A stretch of DNA of 64,000 nucleotides, taken from assembly GCF_022836495.1 (NCBI RefSeq), contig NZ_BQXM01000019.1, positions 31,787-95,786 on the forward strand, in the 5' to 3' direction. The DNA is from Desulforhabdus sp. TSK (lineage in GTDB: Bacteria > Desulfobacterota > Syntrophobacteria > Syntrophobacterales > Syntrophobacteraceae). Shown piece by piece: positions 25,735 to 37,213 of the stretch (positions are counted from its first letter, which is position 1; every line of letters starts with the position of its first letter). The notes below the pieces were generated by a model. The model was not told the origin of the DNA, searched no databases, and saw nothing but the letters and a program-made list of their open reading frames with translations. Made by a program: the position numbers and the translations under genes.

Positions 25735-28624
25735 ATCCCCACGCGTGTGGGGAACATAGGGTTGTGTTCCTGGTGGTGGAATTCACGGTCGGTTCATCCC
25801 CACGCGTGTGGGGAACATTCCACGAAGGAAAGGCATGCATTTGCAATGTCCGGTTCATCCCCACGCGTGTGGGGAACATTCTGTATCCTTTGGGACTTCG
25901 TGCAAAAACAGCGGTTCATCCCCACGCGTGTGGGGAACATTTCAGATCTCGTAACGGCATCGGCTCCACTGACGGTTCATCCCCACGCGTGTGGGGAACA
26001 TTTCGGACATTTCTAGGGACTGCCAGTGCCGCGCGGTTCATCCCCACGCGTGTGGGGAACATGTCCCGCGATACTGCACCATCCCGTCCTGGACCGGTTC
26101 ATCCCCACGCGTGTGGGGAACATGCCGTCTCCATCGCCAGCTCGTTCGCCCCGTTCGGTTCATCCCCACGCGTGTGGGGAACATTCAAGTGCCGGGAGAA
26201 GTACGCTGAGGAGATTCGGTTCATCCCCACGCGTGTGGGGAACATTGCCAAAGTTGATGGAGCCATCGGGAAGAGTACGGTTCATCCCCACGCGTGTGGG
26301 GAACATCACTCCCGGGGAGGAATGACGCAGGGTAGGTACGGTTCATCCCCACGCGTGTGGGGAACATACCACCGGTACCGGATATGCCGCCACCAGTGGC
26401 GGTTCATCCCCACGCGTGTGGGGAACATAACGCTGAAGAGCTCAATCCCCTGAGTGCTGGCGGTTCATCCCCACGCGTGTGGGGAACATTCGTGACTCGG
26501 TGGCGCACATTCAGGAAGTATCGGTTCATCCCCACGCGTGTGGGGAACATCTCAGAAATTGAAAAATCAGAAGACGAAGCCTCGGTTCATCCCCACGCGT
26601 GTGGGGAACATGCATGGATGGGGAGCGGATTTGGGCATTACCTCGGTTCATCCCCACGCGTGTGGGGAACATGTGATTGTCGCCCCTGGGAAATACTTTC
26701 GGACCGGTTCATCCCCACGCGTGTGGGGAACATTTGGCAGTGACTATTTCTGGCGTGAAAGATTGCGGTTCATCCCCACGCGTGTGGGGAACATGCATTC
26801 CAGGGAAAACGGGGTGTCGGTGTCAACGGTTCATCCCCACGCGTGTGGGGAACATGACTTACGTGTCATGGCGGCAGAAGGTTTTGTCGGTTCATCCCCA
26901 CGCGTGTGGGGAACATACCATTCTTTATCAATGTCATTGTTCCAATCCCGGTTCATCCCCACGCGTGTGGGGAACATCCACTGAAACGCCTACAAGCGCG
27001 GTCAGGGGTCGGTTCATCCCCACGCGTGTGGGGAACATTTGTCGCCAATCACGGCGACGCCAAACACGACCGGTTCATCCCCACGCGTGTGGGGAACATC
27101 AATCCAGGCCTCGCTGAACAAGAAGTAATCACGGTTCATCCCCACGCGTGTGGGGAACATTGCAGGAATTGAAGCGCGAGGCCGACCAGGCGCGGTTCAT
27201 CCCCACGCGTGTGGGGAACATTCCTTCCTCATGTACCATGCCTCTTTTAGCGACGGTTCATCCCCACGCGTGTGGGGAACATAATGCCAGAGCGCGGCAA
27301 AGGGCGAATGGGTGCGGTTCATCCCCACGCGTGTGGGGAACATCTTTCCTCATGCAGCTCGGTGGTTCGGCGAAGCGGTTCATCCCCACGCGTGTGGGGA
27401 ACATCTTCAGACTGGCTGCCTCCTCCCCCAGGTGGACGGTTCATCCCCACGCGTGTGGGGAACATACAGTCCAAGAAAGACTTGTACATGCTTTATACGG
27501 TTCATCCCCACGCGTGTGGGGAACATCTGTAACCGTTACCTCGGCGGATTCGAGCATACGGTTCATCCCCACGCGTGTGGGGAACATGCTTTCACAGCAT
27601 TCCACATAGCTCCGGACCGCGGTTCATCCCCACGCGTGTGGGGAACATAGTCTTTCCCACCACTGAGATTCCAAACATTTCGGTTCATCCCCACGCGTGT
27701 GGGGAACATTTAAAGCAATGGCTGAGTTCGGAGTGTGGCGTCGGTTCATCCCCACGCGTGTGGGGAACATTCGCACTTGCAGCCCAGGGCCATGTAGCGG
27801 AGCGGTTCATCCCCACGCGTGTGGGGAACATACGTTGGGGACCAGGCCGTTCATCTGCGCTGCCGGTTCATCCCCACGCGTGTGGGGAACATGCTGGAGA
27901 GTGAACCGAAAGGTTCTGGAAGTCCGGTTCATCCCCACGCGTGTGGGGAACATACTTCTCGGCCAAACTTGTCAAAGACCTTCACCGGTTCATCCCCACG
28001 CGTGTGGGGAACATTGGACCCACTTATGGGTCCTGGTACCGTTCGCCGGTTCATCCCCACGCGTGTGGGGAACATGTCCTTCAGACTGGCTGCCTCCCCC
28101 AGGTGGACGGTTCATCCCCACGCGTGTGGGGAACATGACCAGCTTCCTGTCGATCTTGCCATCCCAGCCGGTTCATCCCCACGCGTGTGGGGAACATGTT
28201 AGCCTGAGGTTAACTAACAGTTAACTATACGGTTCATCCCCACGCGTGTGGGGAACATGCCTCGTACTCTGCCTCGGTCTCACCCCAAGGCGGTTCATCC
28301 CCACGCGTGTGGGGAACATACGATGTTTTGCTGCAGGCCGTTCAGATCGATCGGTTCATCCCCACGCGTGTGGGGAACATCACCTGGAGCTCCTCGCTGG
28401 CTTCCTCGGCGTCGGTTCATCCCCACGCGTGTGGGGAACATTCCGGGAAGGTCGTTTTTCCCGACAAGAAGGGCGGTTCATCCCCACGCGTGTGGGGAAC
28501 ATACTCATGACACGGATTTCCTGGCCACCATGGTCGGTTCATCCCCACGCGTGTGGGGAACATGCACTTAACAAAAGGAATATGCCGAATCGCACCGGTT
28601 CATCCCCACGCGTGTGGGGAACAT
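25729..28624 (-). CRISPR. Type I-E CRISPR array, 48 repeats, 47 spacers
   Basis: 29-bp repeats with the palindromic core CCCCACGCGTGTGGGG and spacers of exactly 32 nt, giving an unbroken 61-bp period. In the minus orientation the repeat begins ATGTTCCCC and ends GGGGATGAACCG, the canonical I-E direction, so transcription is leftward and the leader is at 28625 and up, next to cas2. Internal repeats appear identical; only the leftmost (25729-25757) differs at three bases near its 3' end, as expected for the oldest terminal repeat. Spacers 28 (27405-27436) and 39 (28076-28107) are near-identical. Confidence 0.98.
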
Positions 28625-28697
28625 ACTTCCTCTATCATTATGAAATGAAATGAAAATTCAGACGAGACAATCTTCACCGAAATGGGATGCTCTGACA
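28625..28697 (-). promoter_or_regulatory. CRISPR leader between cas2 and the array
   Basis: The 73 bases between the cas2 stop and the first (newest) repeat are A/T-rich near the array. On the minus strand they read TTTTCATTTCATTTCATAAT just before the first repeat, with TAATGAT as a possible -10 element. Location and repeat orientation make it the leader; no IHF site could be confirmed by eye. Confidence 0.6.
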
Positions 28698-29907
<1,210 letters not shown>

Positions 29908-29962
29908 TTGGATGCCTCCTGCTTCGGTTGGTCTATCGTGGAAACCTTTTCATACGAGCGGG

Positions 29963-30640
29963 TCATGATCTGCGTCCCTGGATGGCTCTGACTCTTCTGG
30001 GGGAGAACAGTCTTCCTTCGATGGCAAATGATTCCGGCACGTCGGGAAGAGAATCGCGGCCTTCGGCGAAATTTTCGACTTCTTCCTGGCGTGTAAACAA
30101 TTCCAATGGAGCATCCCCGATGAGGAGGCGCAATGCGTCGACCCGACTGTCTTTCAAGCCGACAAAGACCGGTACGGATGGAATACAGGATTTTCGTCCG
30201 AGCCAGATGCCCCATTTGGGGTCTTCGAGAGCCGCGGCGATTTCAGTCAGCAATTCGGCATCTCCCTGGAGTAAAACTCCGAAGGCTGCGTCCGTCAGGT
30301 ACTGACGGAAGGTGAGGACGCAATCGTTGTTGACCGCTCCACTCGCCCGTCTTGTTTTCTGGACGGTGTGGTAGTCCTGAAGCCGGCGAACGGGCAATTC
30401 CTTCCTCACACCCTGACGGGGGATCGCAATAGCGGTCATCCTCAATGTTCTGAAAGAGGCGAGGAAATTTCGTTCCCCCTCAGTCCCTCTTGCCAGGCCG
30501 AGCGCGGCACAGCAGATCCCCGCGATACCGCTCCTTGTAGGCATGAGTCCCGTATGGCGACGATTGTACTGGCTGTCGAAGCCCCAGGACTGAAGAGGGC
30601 CTTCCAGACGAAGAACCAGGAATGCGATATCAGACGACAT
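29963..30640 (-). CDS. cas5: Cas5e, Cascade subunit
   Basis: 225 residues from the ATG at 30640, which has GGAG five bases upstream (a longer frame begins at 30658). The N-terminus LVLRLEGPLQSWGFDSQYNRR is the diagnostic Cas5 motif, followed by the GLMPTRSGIAGICCAALG segment. Cas5e caps the crRNA 5' handle in Cascade. It overlaps the end of cas7 by 11 bases. Confidence 0.95.
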   Translation of the reverse strand: MSSDIAFLVLRLEGPLQSWGFDSQYNRRHTGLMPTRSGIAGICCAALGLARGTEGERNFLASFRTLRMTAIAIPRQGVRKELPVRRLQDYHTVQKTRRASGAVNNDCVLTFRQYLTDAAFGVLLQGDAELLTEIAAALEDPKWGIWLGRKSCIPSVPVFVGLKDSRVDALRLLIGDAPLELFTRQEEVENFAEGRDSLPDVPESFAIEGRLFSPRRVRAIQGRRS

Positions 30641-31667
30641 GAGTCTCCACCTCGTCAAGGAATGCCTTCAAGTTGACATCGGGAATGGCCTTATGGAATA
30701 CGGCTTCGATGCCCCAGGTATCGGTGAGCTTTTGGTACTCGGTTTTGAGCCGCTCAATAGACGTGGTGACATACCCCTGGGAGGACCGCACAGGATTCTC
30801 GAATGCGTTGACCAACTGAATGGGATGACCTTTTTCCCTTACTATACCGAAGACATAGACCGGGAGTGTGTTGCCGTTCATGGTGTTTTTTCGGGCGCCG
30901 GGAATGGCTTTGATGGTCGCCTCTACAAAAACTCGGACGACGTTCTTGCGTTCTTCCTGTGTCATTGCCGCGAGATGCTCCGTATCGGCCAGCATATCGA
31001 GATTAAGCGCGGCAAAGCGATAGTACGTGGCGGAATTGAACTCCAGGGTACTCGTCATGCCCGCCCCTGACTCCTCTCTCGGTTGCAGGTCATCGACTGC
31101 GGAAAAGAAGTCGATTTCGTTATCGACTTTATGGGTGGAAAGAGCGTGTGAGAACATGGAAGCCGCTTCTACTGTAAGAGAGTGGTCGTTTGCAACCATG
31201 CGGCCAAAGATGGAAATATCCGCAGCATCTTTCAAGGATTTTGCATCGATGGATTTGAGGGCCTTTTTTGCATCTTTTGTCTCGGCATAACCTTTTGCGA
31301 GAGTTTGAAGCTCGAGGGGCGACATGAAATATAGAGTCGTCGACTTCACCTTATCGGTTGACTTGCTGTCAAGTTTCACGAGCGCATCGATGATTTTCTT
31401 TGCTCCCTCGTCAGCTTCGGGAGTGGAAAGGCCCTCACTTTCCATTTCCTTGACAAGGGGATCAAACATCAGCCGGGTTCGCTCCCCTTTGAAGTGTTGG
31501 GGAGCTAACTCCTTGGCCATCTCCCGAATCGCCCGTTTCCAGGACTGGCTGGACACTCTGGCTCTTTGGACGCCGCCGAAGACGGCAGTCTTGGGTGAAT
31601 TGAGGTCATCACGGTTCAGACAGGCAACGGGAACGGATTGGATGATGTGCAGTTCAAGATGTTTCAC
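30630..31667 (-). CDS. cas7: Cas7e, Cascade backbone
   Basis: 345 residues, Cas7e (Cse4/CasC). Recognisable features: LELHIIQSVPVACLNRDDLNSPKTAVFGG at the N-terminus with the RVSSQSWKRAIR segment, VDNEIDFFSAVDD in the middle and PVYVFGIVREKGHPIQLVNAFENPV towards the end. Six copies line the crRNA in Cascade. It lies between cas6e and cas5. Confidence 0.96.
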   Translation of the reverse strand: MKHLELHIIQSVPVACLNRDDLNSPKTAVFGGVQRARVSSQSWKRAIREMAKELAPQHFKGERTRLMFDPLVKEMESEGLSTPEADEGAKKIIDALVKLDSKSTDKVKSTTLYFMSPLELQTLAKGYAETKDAKKALKSIDAKSLKDAADISIFGRMVANDHSLTVEAASMFSHALSTHKVDNEIDFFSAVDDLQPREESGAGMTSTLEFNSATYYRFAALNLDMLADTEHLAAMTQEERKNVVRVFVEATIKAIPGARKNTMNGNTLPVYVFGIVREKGHPIQLVNAFENPVRSSQGYVTTSIERLKTEYQKLTDTWGIEAVFHKAIPDVNLKAFLDEVETHVV

Positions 31668-31684
31668 GACAATTCTCCTTGTCT

Positions 31685-32359
31685 CTACTGTATGGATATT
31701 TTGACCGGAGCAATCAGCAGCATGCCGAAGCCAAAACCTTTGGCGCTGCCTATTCCGGAATGGTAGGTTTCAACAAATCTTTCTCTATCGGTAACCTCCA
31801 GAATGCCTCTGAACTGAACGCCACCGTGGTAACCAGATTGACCATTCCTTCGGAAATGACTTTCTACCATTGGGCTGATTTCCAGGGGTTTTTCTCCGAG
31901 AATACGGAAACCACCCGGTATGTCCTGCCCCGTTTCTTGATCACGGCACCGGCCCCGGCCTTTTCGTTCAAGCCACTCGCGCAGTTCATCACGGTCAACC
32001 AGTGGGATCCGCTTGCCCTGGCGTTTTCGAGCACCACTGGCGTCGCGTTGCACGAGACATTTCGTGGGGTTGGCCCGCAGATCGAAAGCGTAGAAACGGT
32101 GAGAAAAGAAGGCTGGGGCGATTTCTTTGGATGCAAAGCAGTCTGATGGACACCAGCCTGGTCGCATAGGTCTTCTGGGTGAAAGGATCCAGAGTCGGAA
32201 GGCCCCTTCCAGTGGATCGATTCGCGTGAGGAAATGGCGCCGTGCATCCGGTGTTCCGGGAAAGCAATCCCAAAGTCTCTTGTGCCAGCCATAGCTGTCA
32301 AATATCCCCTCTGATCTTGCGATTTCAGCATCCAATTCCATATGTACAAGCCAGCTCAT
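31685..32359 (-). CDS. cas6e: Cas6e, crRNA endoribonuclease
   Basis: 224 residues from the ATG at 32359, which overlaps the cse2 stop (ATGA). The C-terminal glycine-rich loop GIGSAKGFGFGMLLIAP is diagnostic of Cas6e/CasE; the catalytic His region is plausible near the N-terminus (SYGWHKRLWDCF). It cuts the pre-crRNA at the base of the repeat hairpin. Its position between cse2 and cas7, instead of after cas5 as in E. coli, is a local order variant. Confidence 0.94.
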   Translation of the reverse strand: MSWLVHMELDAEIARSEGIFDSYGWHKRLWDCFPGTPDARRHFLTRIDPLEGAFRLWILSPRRPMRPGWCPSDCFASKEIAPAFFSHRFYAFDLRANPTKCLVQRDASGARKRQGKRIPLVDRDELREWLERKGRGRCRDQETGQDIPGGFRILGEKPLEISPMVESHFRRNGQSGYHGGVQFRGILEVTDRERFVETYHSGIGSAKGFGFGMLLIAPVKISIQ

Positions 32360-32847
32360 GCCTCCTCCTCGCCGGGCGGTTCCGTGCCTTGTGCCCAAAA
32401 GGCGGTCGCCCATCGTGTCCGGGTATGATCGCTCCAGAACCTCAGATCCCTTTCCAACTGAACATAGTCGATGGGAACGCCTTGAGATTTCGCCATCACA
32501 ACGAGCCTCAGCACGCGGTCCTTCAGTTCCTGCCCCTTTTCGGCCGTCAGCAAATGCTGGAATCGCCGTTCCGTGGGGGTGAGCCGATTGTCGTCACCTC
32601 TTCTGTCCCCGCGTTTTTGCTCAATAGCCTTGCAAGTGGCCCCGAGATTGCCATTCGATGCCTCTTCGGGATGCATGGCGAAGAGGCCGGCCACATAAGC
32701 CGAAACGTCGTCATCGATCCTTACGCCCAATCGATTCAGTGCAGGCCATGCACGATGTTTCTTGCTGGCCACATGAATGCACCGGAGGTTGGCCATCATC
32801 CCCCGGTCATCCCTGTATTTGCGGAGTCGTTCGAAAAGCCCGTTCAT
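32356..32847 (-). CDS. cas11: Cse2 (Cas11), Cascade small subunit
   Basis: 163 residues, largely helical, with the Cse2/CasB pattern: a central RGDNRLTPTERRFQHLL and a C-terminal LQYVQLERDLRFWSD-like helix followed by VRTRWATAFW-type residues. Two copies stabilise the R-loop in Cascade. It overlaps the upstream cas8e stop by four bases and cas6e by four. Confidence 0.9.
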   Translation of the reverse strand: MNGLFERLRKYRDDRGMMANLRCIHVASKKHRAWPALNRLGVRIDDDVSAYVAGLFAMHPEEASNGNLGATCKAIEQKRGDRRGDDNRLTPTERRFQHLLTAEKGQELKDRVLRLVVMAKSQGVPIDYVQLERDLRFWSDHTRTRWATAFWAQGTEPPGEEEA

Positions 32848-34484
32848 ACCGCATCCTCCTTCATTTCATGCGTAACCGGTTCGTGTGAATGTCGACTCCC
32901 GGTCAATTTCTGCCATCCCTCGGCAAAGGCTCTCATCTGGCGAGGAGTCCCCTGGCCGCAGGCAATCCGGTACGCTTCACGAGCTGCGGAAGAGAGCATT
33001 TTTCTCCAGGCTTCGCGAGTGGGAATGGCAGCATCGGAGCCGATCGCCTCGATGTGCTCCATCAGGAGCGGGAGGTTCTTTTCGACTGTGGTCCAGTAGG
33101 ATAGCAATGCCGTCTGTGCCACTCTGTCTCTCAAAGTACCCTGGTCTCTCGCCTGCGCTCGTTTGACCCTGGAATTCCAATCGTTGTCTATAGTTTGACG
33201 GTAGACCTCGATAGCCATGCGAAGTCGTCGTGCATATCCTTCCGCGCCGGGTGCCCCGCTCGTTCCCACGACTTCAGCATGATAGACGGCAGTACGGATT
33301 TGGAATGCCGGAGTGATGTGAAAGACCGACTCTACGGCGATGTCCATGGATGCCTGGTCGCGGGTGATCGCACAGACATGGAAGTCGAAAGGGGAATCCA
33401 GCGGGGCGTTCGCCATGGCCAAGGGGCCCCCAAGCCCTTCCGTGGATCGTTTTACAACGAGTGAGGAAAGCTCTCGCCATAAGGCTTTGGTGGATTCCGC
33501 CTTCACGACCTTTCGTTCCATGGTCTCCGCCCCCTTCTTGTCTTTCCTGGTGACCACTTGTACGGCGGCTGTCGGCTCTGAAGCAAAACCATCTCTGAAT
33601 GTTTCATATTTGAATCCGTTACAGCAATACATTTGATCGGAGCCCGGAATCAAGCGTATCCAACGTGCCAGGGGCGTGAGCCGACCGATGTATGTCTTCG
33701 TTGCATTCTCAACCCTGTTCGAATGATTGTCAGGCGATTCAGGGAAAAACTCCCAGACCGGTCTGCCCAGCGGTACTGGTGTAAGAGTGACCCCATCCTT
33801 CTTATTTGTTGAGAATATTCTGTAATATAATTTCACGGTCTCGTAGGTCGGCAGATTCAAGTGCAGCGTCTCTTGCAGTGTCTTTCCCCGCAACAGGCAA
33901 TGGGCCATGGATTGCGACAGGCAGGGGGCATCAGGATTTCCAACTTGAGAGGTCTTGACATTTTTCCATTGTGCGACGGGCGATCCTCCACCTGAAGAAA
34001 AGTTTTGAAAAGTAAGCAGGTTCAACGCTGTTTGCCCGGGTTCAATGTGGCGGAAGATCCTTTGCCCACCATGGTCGTAAAGTGTTGAATTATTTCCCGT
34101 CGCCAGTTCAAAAGCGAGGAGGGACACCGGAGATGTCTTGCCGGGCTTATCTCCTCCTTTTTCCGTTCCTCTCAACCCGGCCACCTGCAGCCATGGCTTT
34201 TCCGGATGAAACAGTTCAAAGGAATCCTTCCACTCCAGCAGGTACCTTGCTGCCGCGTCAGGCAAGCGGTGCGGCACCTCACACCATTCGTCGTAATCCT
34301 TGGGTCCTTCCAGCGCCGCGTGGGCTACACCTAGAAATAGCCGCATCAAAGAGACCCGTTCATGCGGGCGTACCGACAGATCCGTAAACCGCTCACCCTC
34401 CGTGAGGATGGCAAGCAAACTTGCCCGCTGCCGTCTGCCCGAGGCATCGACGACGGGAATCCATGGGTCAAAAGCAACATTCAT
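32844..34484 (-). CDS. cas8e: Cas8e (Cse1), Cascade large subunit
   Basis: 546 residues, Cse1/CasA family. The N-terminus NVAFDPWIPVVDASGR and the SLMRLFLGVAHAAL segment are typical; the FSSGGGSPVAQWK region corresponds to the loop near the PAM-sensing face. It recognises the PAM and recruits Cas3. It begins ten bases after the cas3 stop, with ATG after a GAGGGG-type site. Confidence 0.95.
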   Translation of the reverse strand: MNVAFDPWIPVVDASGRRQRASLLAILTEGERFTDLSVRPHERVSLMRLFLGVAHAALEGPKDYDEWCEVPHRLPDAAARYLLEWKDSFELFHPEKPWLQVAGLRGTEKGGDKPGKTSPVSLLAFELATGNNSTLYDHGGQRIFRHIEPGQTALNLLTFQNFSSGGGSPVAQWKNVKTSQVGNPDAPCLSQSMAHCLLRGKTLQETLHLNLPTYETVKLYYRIFSTNKKDGVTLTPVPLGRPVWEFFPESPDNHSNRVENATKTYIGRLTPLARWIRLIPGSDQMYCCNGFKYETFRDGFASEPTAAVQVVTRKDKKGAETMERKVVKAESTKALWRELSSLVVKRSTEGLGGPLAMANAPLDSPFDFHVCAITRDQASMDIAVESVFHITPAFQIRTAVYHAEVVGTSGAPGAEGYARRLRMAIEVYRQTIDNDWNSRVKRAQARDQGTLRDRVAQTALLSYWTTVEKNLPLLMEHIEAIGSDAAIPTREAWRKMLSSAAREAYRIACGQGTPRQMRAFAEGWQKLTGSRHSHEPVTHEMKEDAV

Positions 34485-34493
34485 ATCCCCTCC

Positions 34494-37034
34494 TTATGGG
34501 GTGGCCCTTTCGATGACCAGCCCCATTTCATCTGAATAGAAAAGACGGATTCCCCTCTTGAGACCCTTGACCTCGATCACTCCGTTCTCTCCAAGGATTC
34601 CTGCGCTCTGATTACCGTAGAGATAATCGGTAAAACCAGAAAATGGATGAATCCGCTCGAAGCAATATTCCGGCACCTTCACCAGGTTCTTCTGAATCGC
34701 CTGAGCGGTAGTGAGTCGATACTCCTCGTTGCCCAATCTTGCCCTGTCCTGATCGGCAAAGACCGCTTCATGGCCTGTGACAGACCGGCAAAGGACCAAA
34801 GAGATGGTCGGCAATTCGTTCAGGCGGGTCTGAACCCCTTCCTCGTCTTCGAGCTCCACTTGCCAAAGATTGCTGTTTCGATGCGCCATCATCTTTTTCG
34901 CGGAGTCTGTTCCGAACCATTCGAAGGAAAGCTGTTGCCACGAATCGGGTTCTTCATCGGCATCCCTGTAGGTCGATGCAATCAAGTCCCGTATTTGCGA
35001 GGGTATGGAAACCTGGCGGTGTGCCCGCCAGACCTCGAGAGAGCGCAGAAGCACGTAAGGGGCGTAGACTTTGGCCTTATTCCCCAATGCCTCCATGATG
35101 GCTTTCGGCTCCATGGCTCGTAGCTCTTCCAGGCTCCTGGTCTCCTTGAGGATATACATGCGCGCCTTATCATTCGGACGATTTCTCCTCTCATGACGCC
35201 ATAGTCGCCCGAGGCGCTGGAGGAGCATATCGGTGGGGGCGAGCTCGGTCACCAGCAAATCTGCGTCGAGATCGACACTCTGTTCAACCACCTGGGTGGA
35301 AAAGAGGATCGAGCCACAGCGTGTGGCGCCGCTTTTACCGAGCCGCTCCATCCATTCCTGTTCCAGCGCTTCACGTCGCCGGAAAGGGAACCGGGCATGA
35401 AGAAGACCCATGGGAAAATCACCATGAGGGAGCTCTTTGAAGTGCCGATACTCTTTTTGTGCCGCATCGACAGTATTGCATATCCATAGGACGGCTCCAC
35501 CCTTTTGGGCAAGTGAAATTGCCTGTCCGGCAGCATCTTCGGCAGTAACGAAATCGACATCCACTATCCTTGATTTCGGGGGGCTTGCAGCGATGGGCTC
35601 AAGGCAACGCCCTTCCTGTCGCCCAGTGATGAGGGGGTAAGGGAGTTGCCCCTCATCGGCCGTCCTGTCGGGAAGGGAGGTTATTTGTGCGCGCCGCTTT
35701 TCCGTCAACGTAGCGGAGAGAACAATGACCGTACAGAACAGTCCTTCGAGAACGGTGATCAGTTTGTCGATGAGTGTACCCGTATAGAGATCGTAGGAGT
35801 GCACTTCATCGAGGATCACGACTTTGCCGGCAAGGGCGAAGTGGCGTACGAAGAAATGCTTCGCGGCGACAACACTCAAGAGTGCCTGGTCGACTGTACC
35901 CACACCGAATGGGGCAAGCAATGCCCGCTTGGTGGAGGCGAACCAGTTCCGACTGATCCTTGCGTCATCGCGAGTTGTGCCCAGCTTTTCTGTGGTGGAT
36001 GGCCTCAATTCCATGGCAGGCTCCATGAGCCAGGAGTTGCCGTGAATGAGGCGGCTGGTCGGTGCTGCCGGAGCAATCTGGCGCAGGAATTCGTTCATGC
36101 GGAGATGAATCCGGTTGCTGGTGGCCTGCGTGGGGAGGGCGAAGTAGATCCCCCTCGCTTTCCCCGCAGCCATCAACTGATAGCCTGCGCCCAGGGCCGC
36201 TTCGGTTTTTCCCATGCCCATCGGCGCCTCGATGACATAAACGCCGGGGCCGGTGATGGTTGCGAGTGCTTTTGACTGCATCGAATTGGGTGGAAACCTA
36301 AAAATCGTCTCAAAGGAGAGGCCCTTCTCGATGGACGGTGGGAGGAAACCGATGGTCTCGATGGCTTTTTGAGCAAGGGCAGGGGTGTTTTCATCTTCCA
36401 TCCTGTGAGCTGGGGAGAAGAACCTTTCGTCGGAGCCGATCCAGTCGGCGACGCTGGTGATTCCGGCGACCCACCAAAGGGCGGGCGAATCTTCAGATAA
36501 GGTGGGGAGCAGACCCTCCCGCGCAAAATATTCCCAAATTCTGTCAGCGTTGGCCACTCGCTCGGCATCCCAGTCGATTGCGCTTTGATCTTCTGAAATA
36601 GGCTTTGGAGGACGATACCCGCGGTCGTTGGGGGGATTGAGTCGGCCATGATGGGCTCCAAGAGCGGTTGAAAGGAACTTGGCTGTTTTTCGCTCAAAAC
36701 CCTTTCCGGCAAGAAAACTTTGAACTGCAGCGTGAGTCACTTTGCCATGGTCTTTTTCCATGGCGGTGTCCCAACACCCATTGCGCGCAACCTTCGTCAG
36801 ACCGTTGTCTTCGAGCCATGCCTCACATTTTCTCTGGAATCCCGGGGATATTTTGCCAAGGTCATGGAGTGCGGCAAGAGCCCCGACAATGGATGAAGTC
36901 AAGTGGAAACGATCGAGGAGGCCAGGCGAGATTTGGGCGATTGTCTCTGCAACACATCCTACATTGACCATGTGTTCGTAAACGGAAATACCCGGCTTGC
37001 CGTCAGCGACGGTTTTTGCCCAGAAATGGAGCAT
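34494..37034 (-). CDS. cas3: Cas3, HD nuclease-helicase
   Basis: 846 residues from the ATG at 37034 (site AGAGGAATACG); the frame open to 37211 has no family sequence. HD nuclease domain with HDLGKISPGF and HHGRLNPP, then a DExH superfamily 2 helicase with APMGMGKTEAAL (Walker A), LDEVHSYD (motif II), SATLT (motif III) and the C-terminal QRLGRLWRHERR (motif VI). It degrades the non-target strand after Cascade binding. It is the first gene of the cas operon. All catalytic motifs are intact. Confidence 0.96.
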   Translation of the reverse strand: MLHFWAKTVADGKPGISVYEHMVNVGCVAETIAQISPGLLDRFHLTSSIVGALAALHDLGKISPGFQRKCEAWLEDNGLTKVARNGCWDTAMEKDHGKVTHAAVQSFLAGKGFERKTAKFLSTALGAHHGRLNPPNDRGYRPPKPISEDQSAIDWDAERVANADRIWEYFAREGLLPTLSEDSPALWWVAGITSVADWIGSDERFFSPAHRMEDENTPALAQKAIETIGFLPPSIEKGLSFETIFRFPPNSMQSKALATITGPGVYVIEAPMGMGKTEAALGAGYQLMAAGKARGIYFALPTQATSNRIHLRMNEFLRQIAPAAPTSRLIHGNSWLMEPAMELRPSTTEKLGTTRDDARISRNWFASTKRALLAPFGVGTVDQALLSVVAAKHFFVRHFALAGKVVILDEVHSYDLYTGTLIDKLITVLEGLFCTVIVLSATLTEKRRAQITSLPDRTADEGQLPYPLITGRQEGRCLEPIAASPPKSRIVDVDFVTAEDAAGQAISLAQKGGAVLWICNTVDAAQKEYRHFKELPHGDFPMGLLHARFPFRRREALEQEWMERLGKSGATRCGSILFSTQVVEQSVDLDADLLVTELAPTDMLLQRLGRLWRHERRNRPNDKARMYILKETRSLEELRAMEPKAIMEALGNKAKVYAPYVLLRSLEVWRAHRQVSIPSQIRDLIASTYRDADEEPDSWQQLSFEWFGTDSAKKMMAHRNSNLWQVELEDEEGVQTRLNELPTISLVLCRSVTGHEAVFADQDRARLGNEEYRLTTAQAIQKNLVKVPEYCFERIHPFSGFTDYLYGNQSAGILGENGVIEVKGLKRGIRLFYSDEMGLVIERATP

Positions 37035-37213
37035 CGTATTCCTCTTTTCTCTTATTGCCTGTGGTTGTGCGACCCCCTCCCCAGGGCAATTGCACGACAT
37101 AAGTGCATGAGCAAAAGAAATGTGACGTCCTTTGCCCCACAGGTCATCAACTTGATCGACTATGTAGAGGGCAGTTGGACAACATTTCCACGAACAAATC
37201 CATGGAGCCACGT

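Noticed and set aside
25609..28653. Many long plus-strand reading frames across the CRISPR array with recurring [18 protein letters not shown] and SSPRVWGT peptides
   Set aside because: They are translations of the 29-bp repeat in three frames; the 61-bp period cycles the frame and the repeat lacks stops. No ribosome-binding sites and no protein family.
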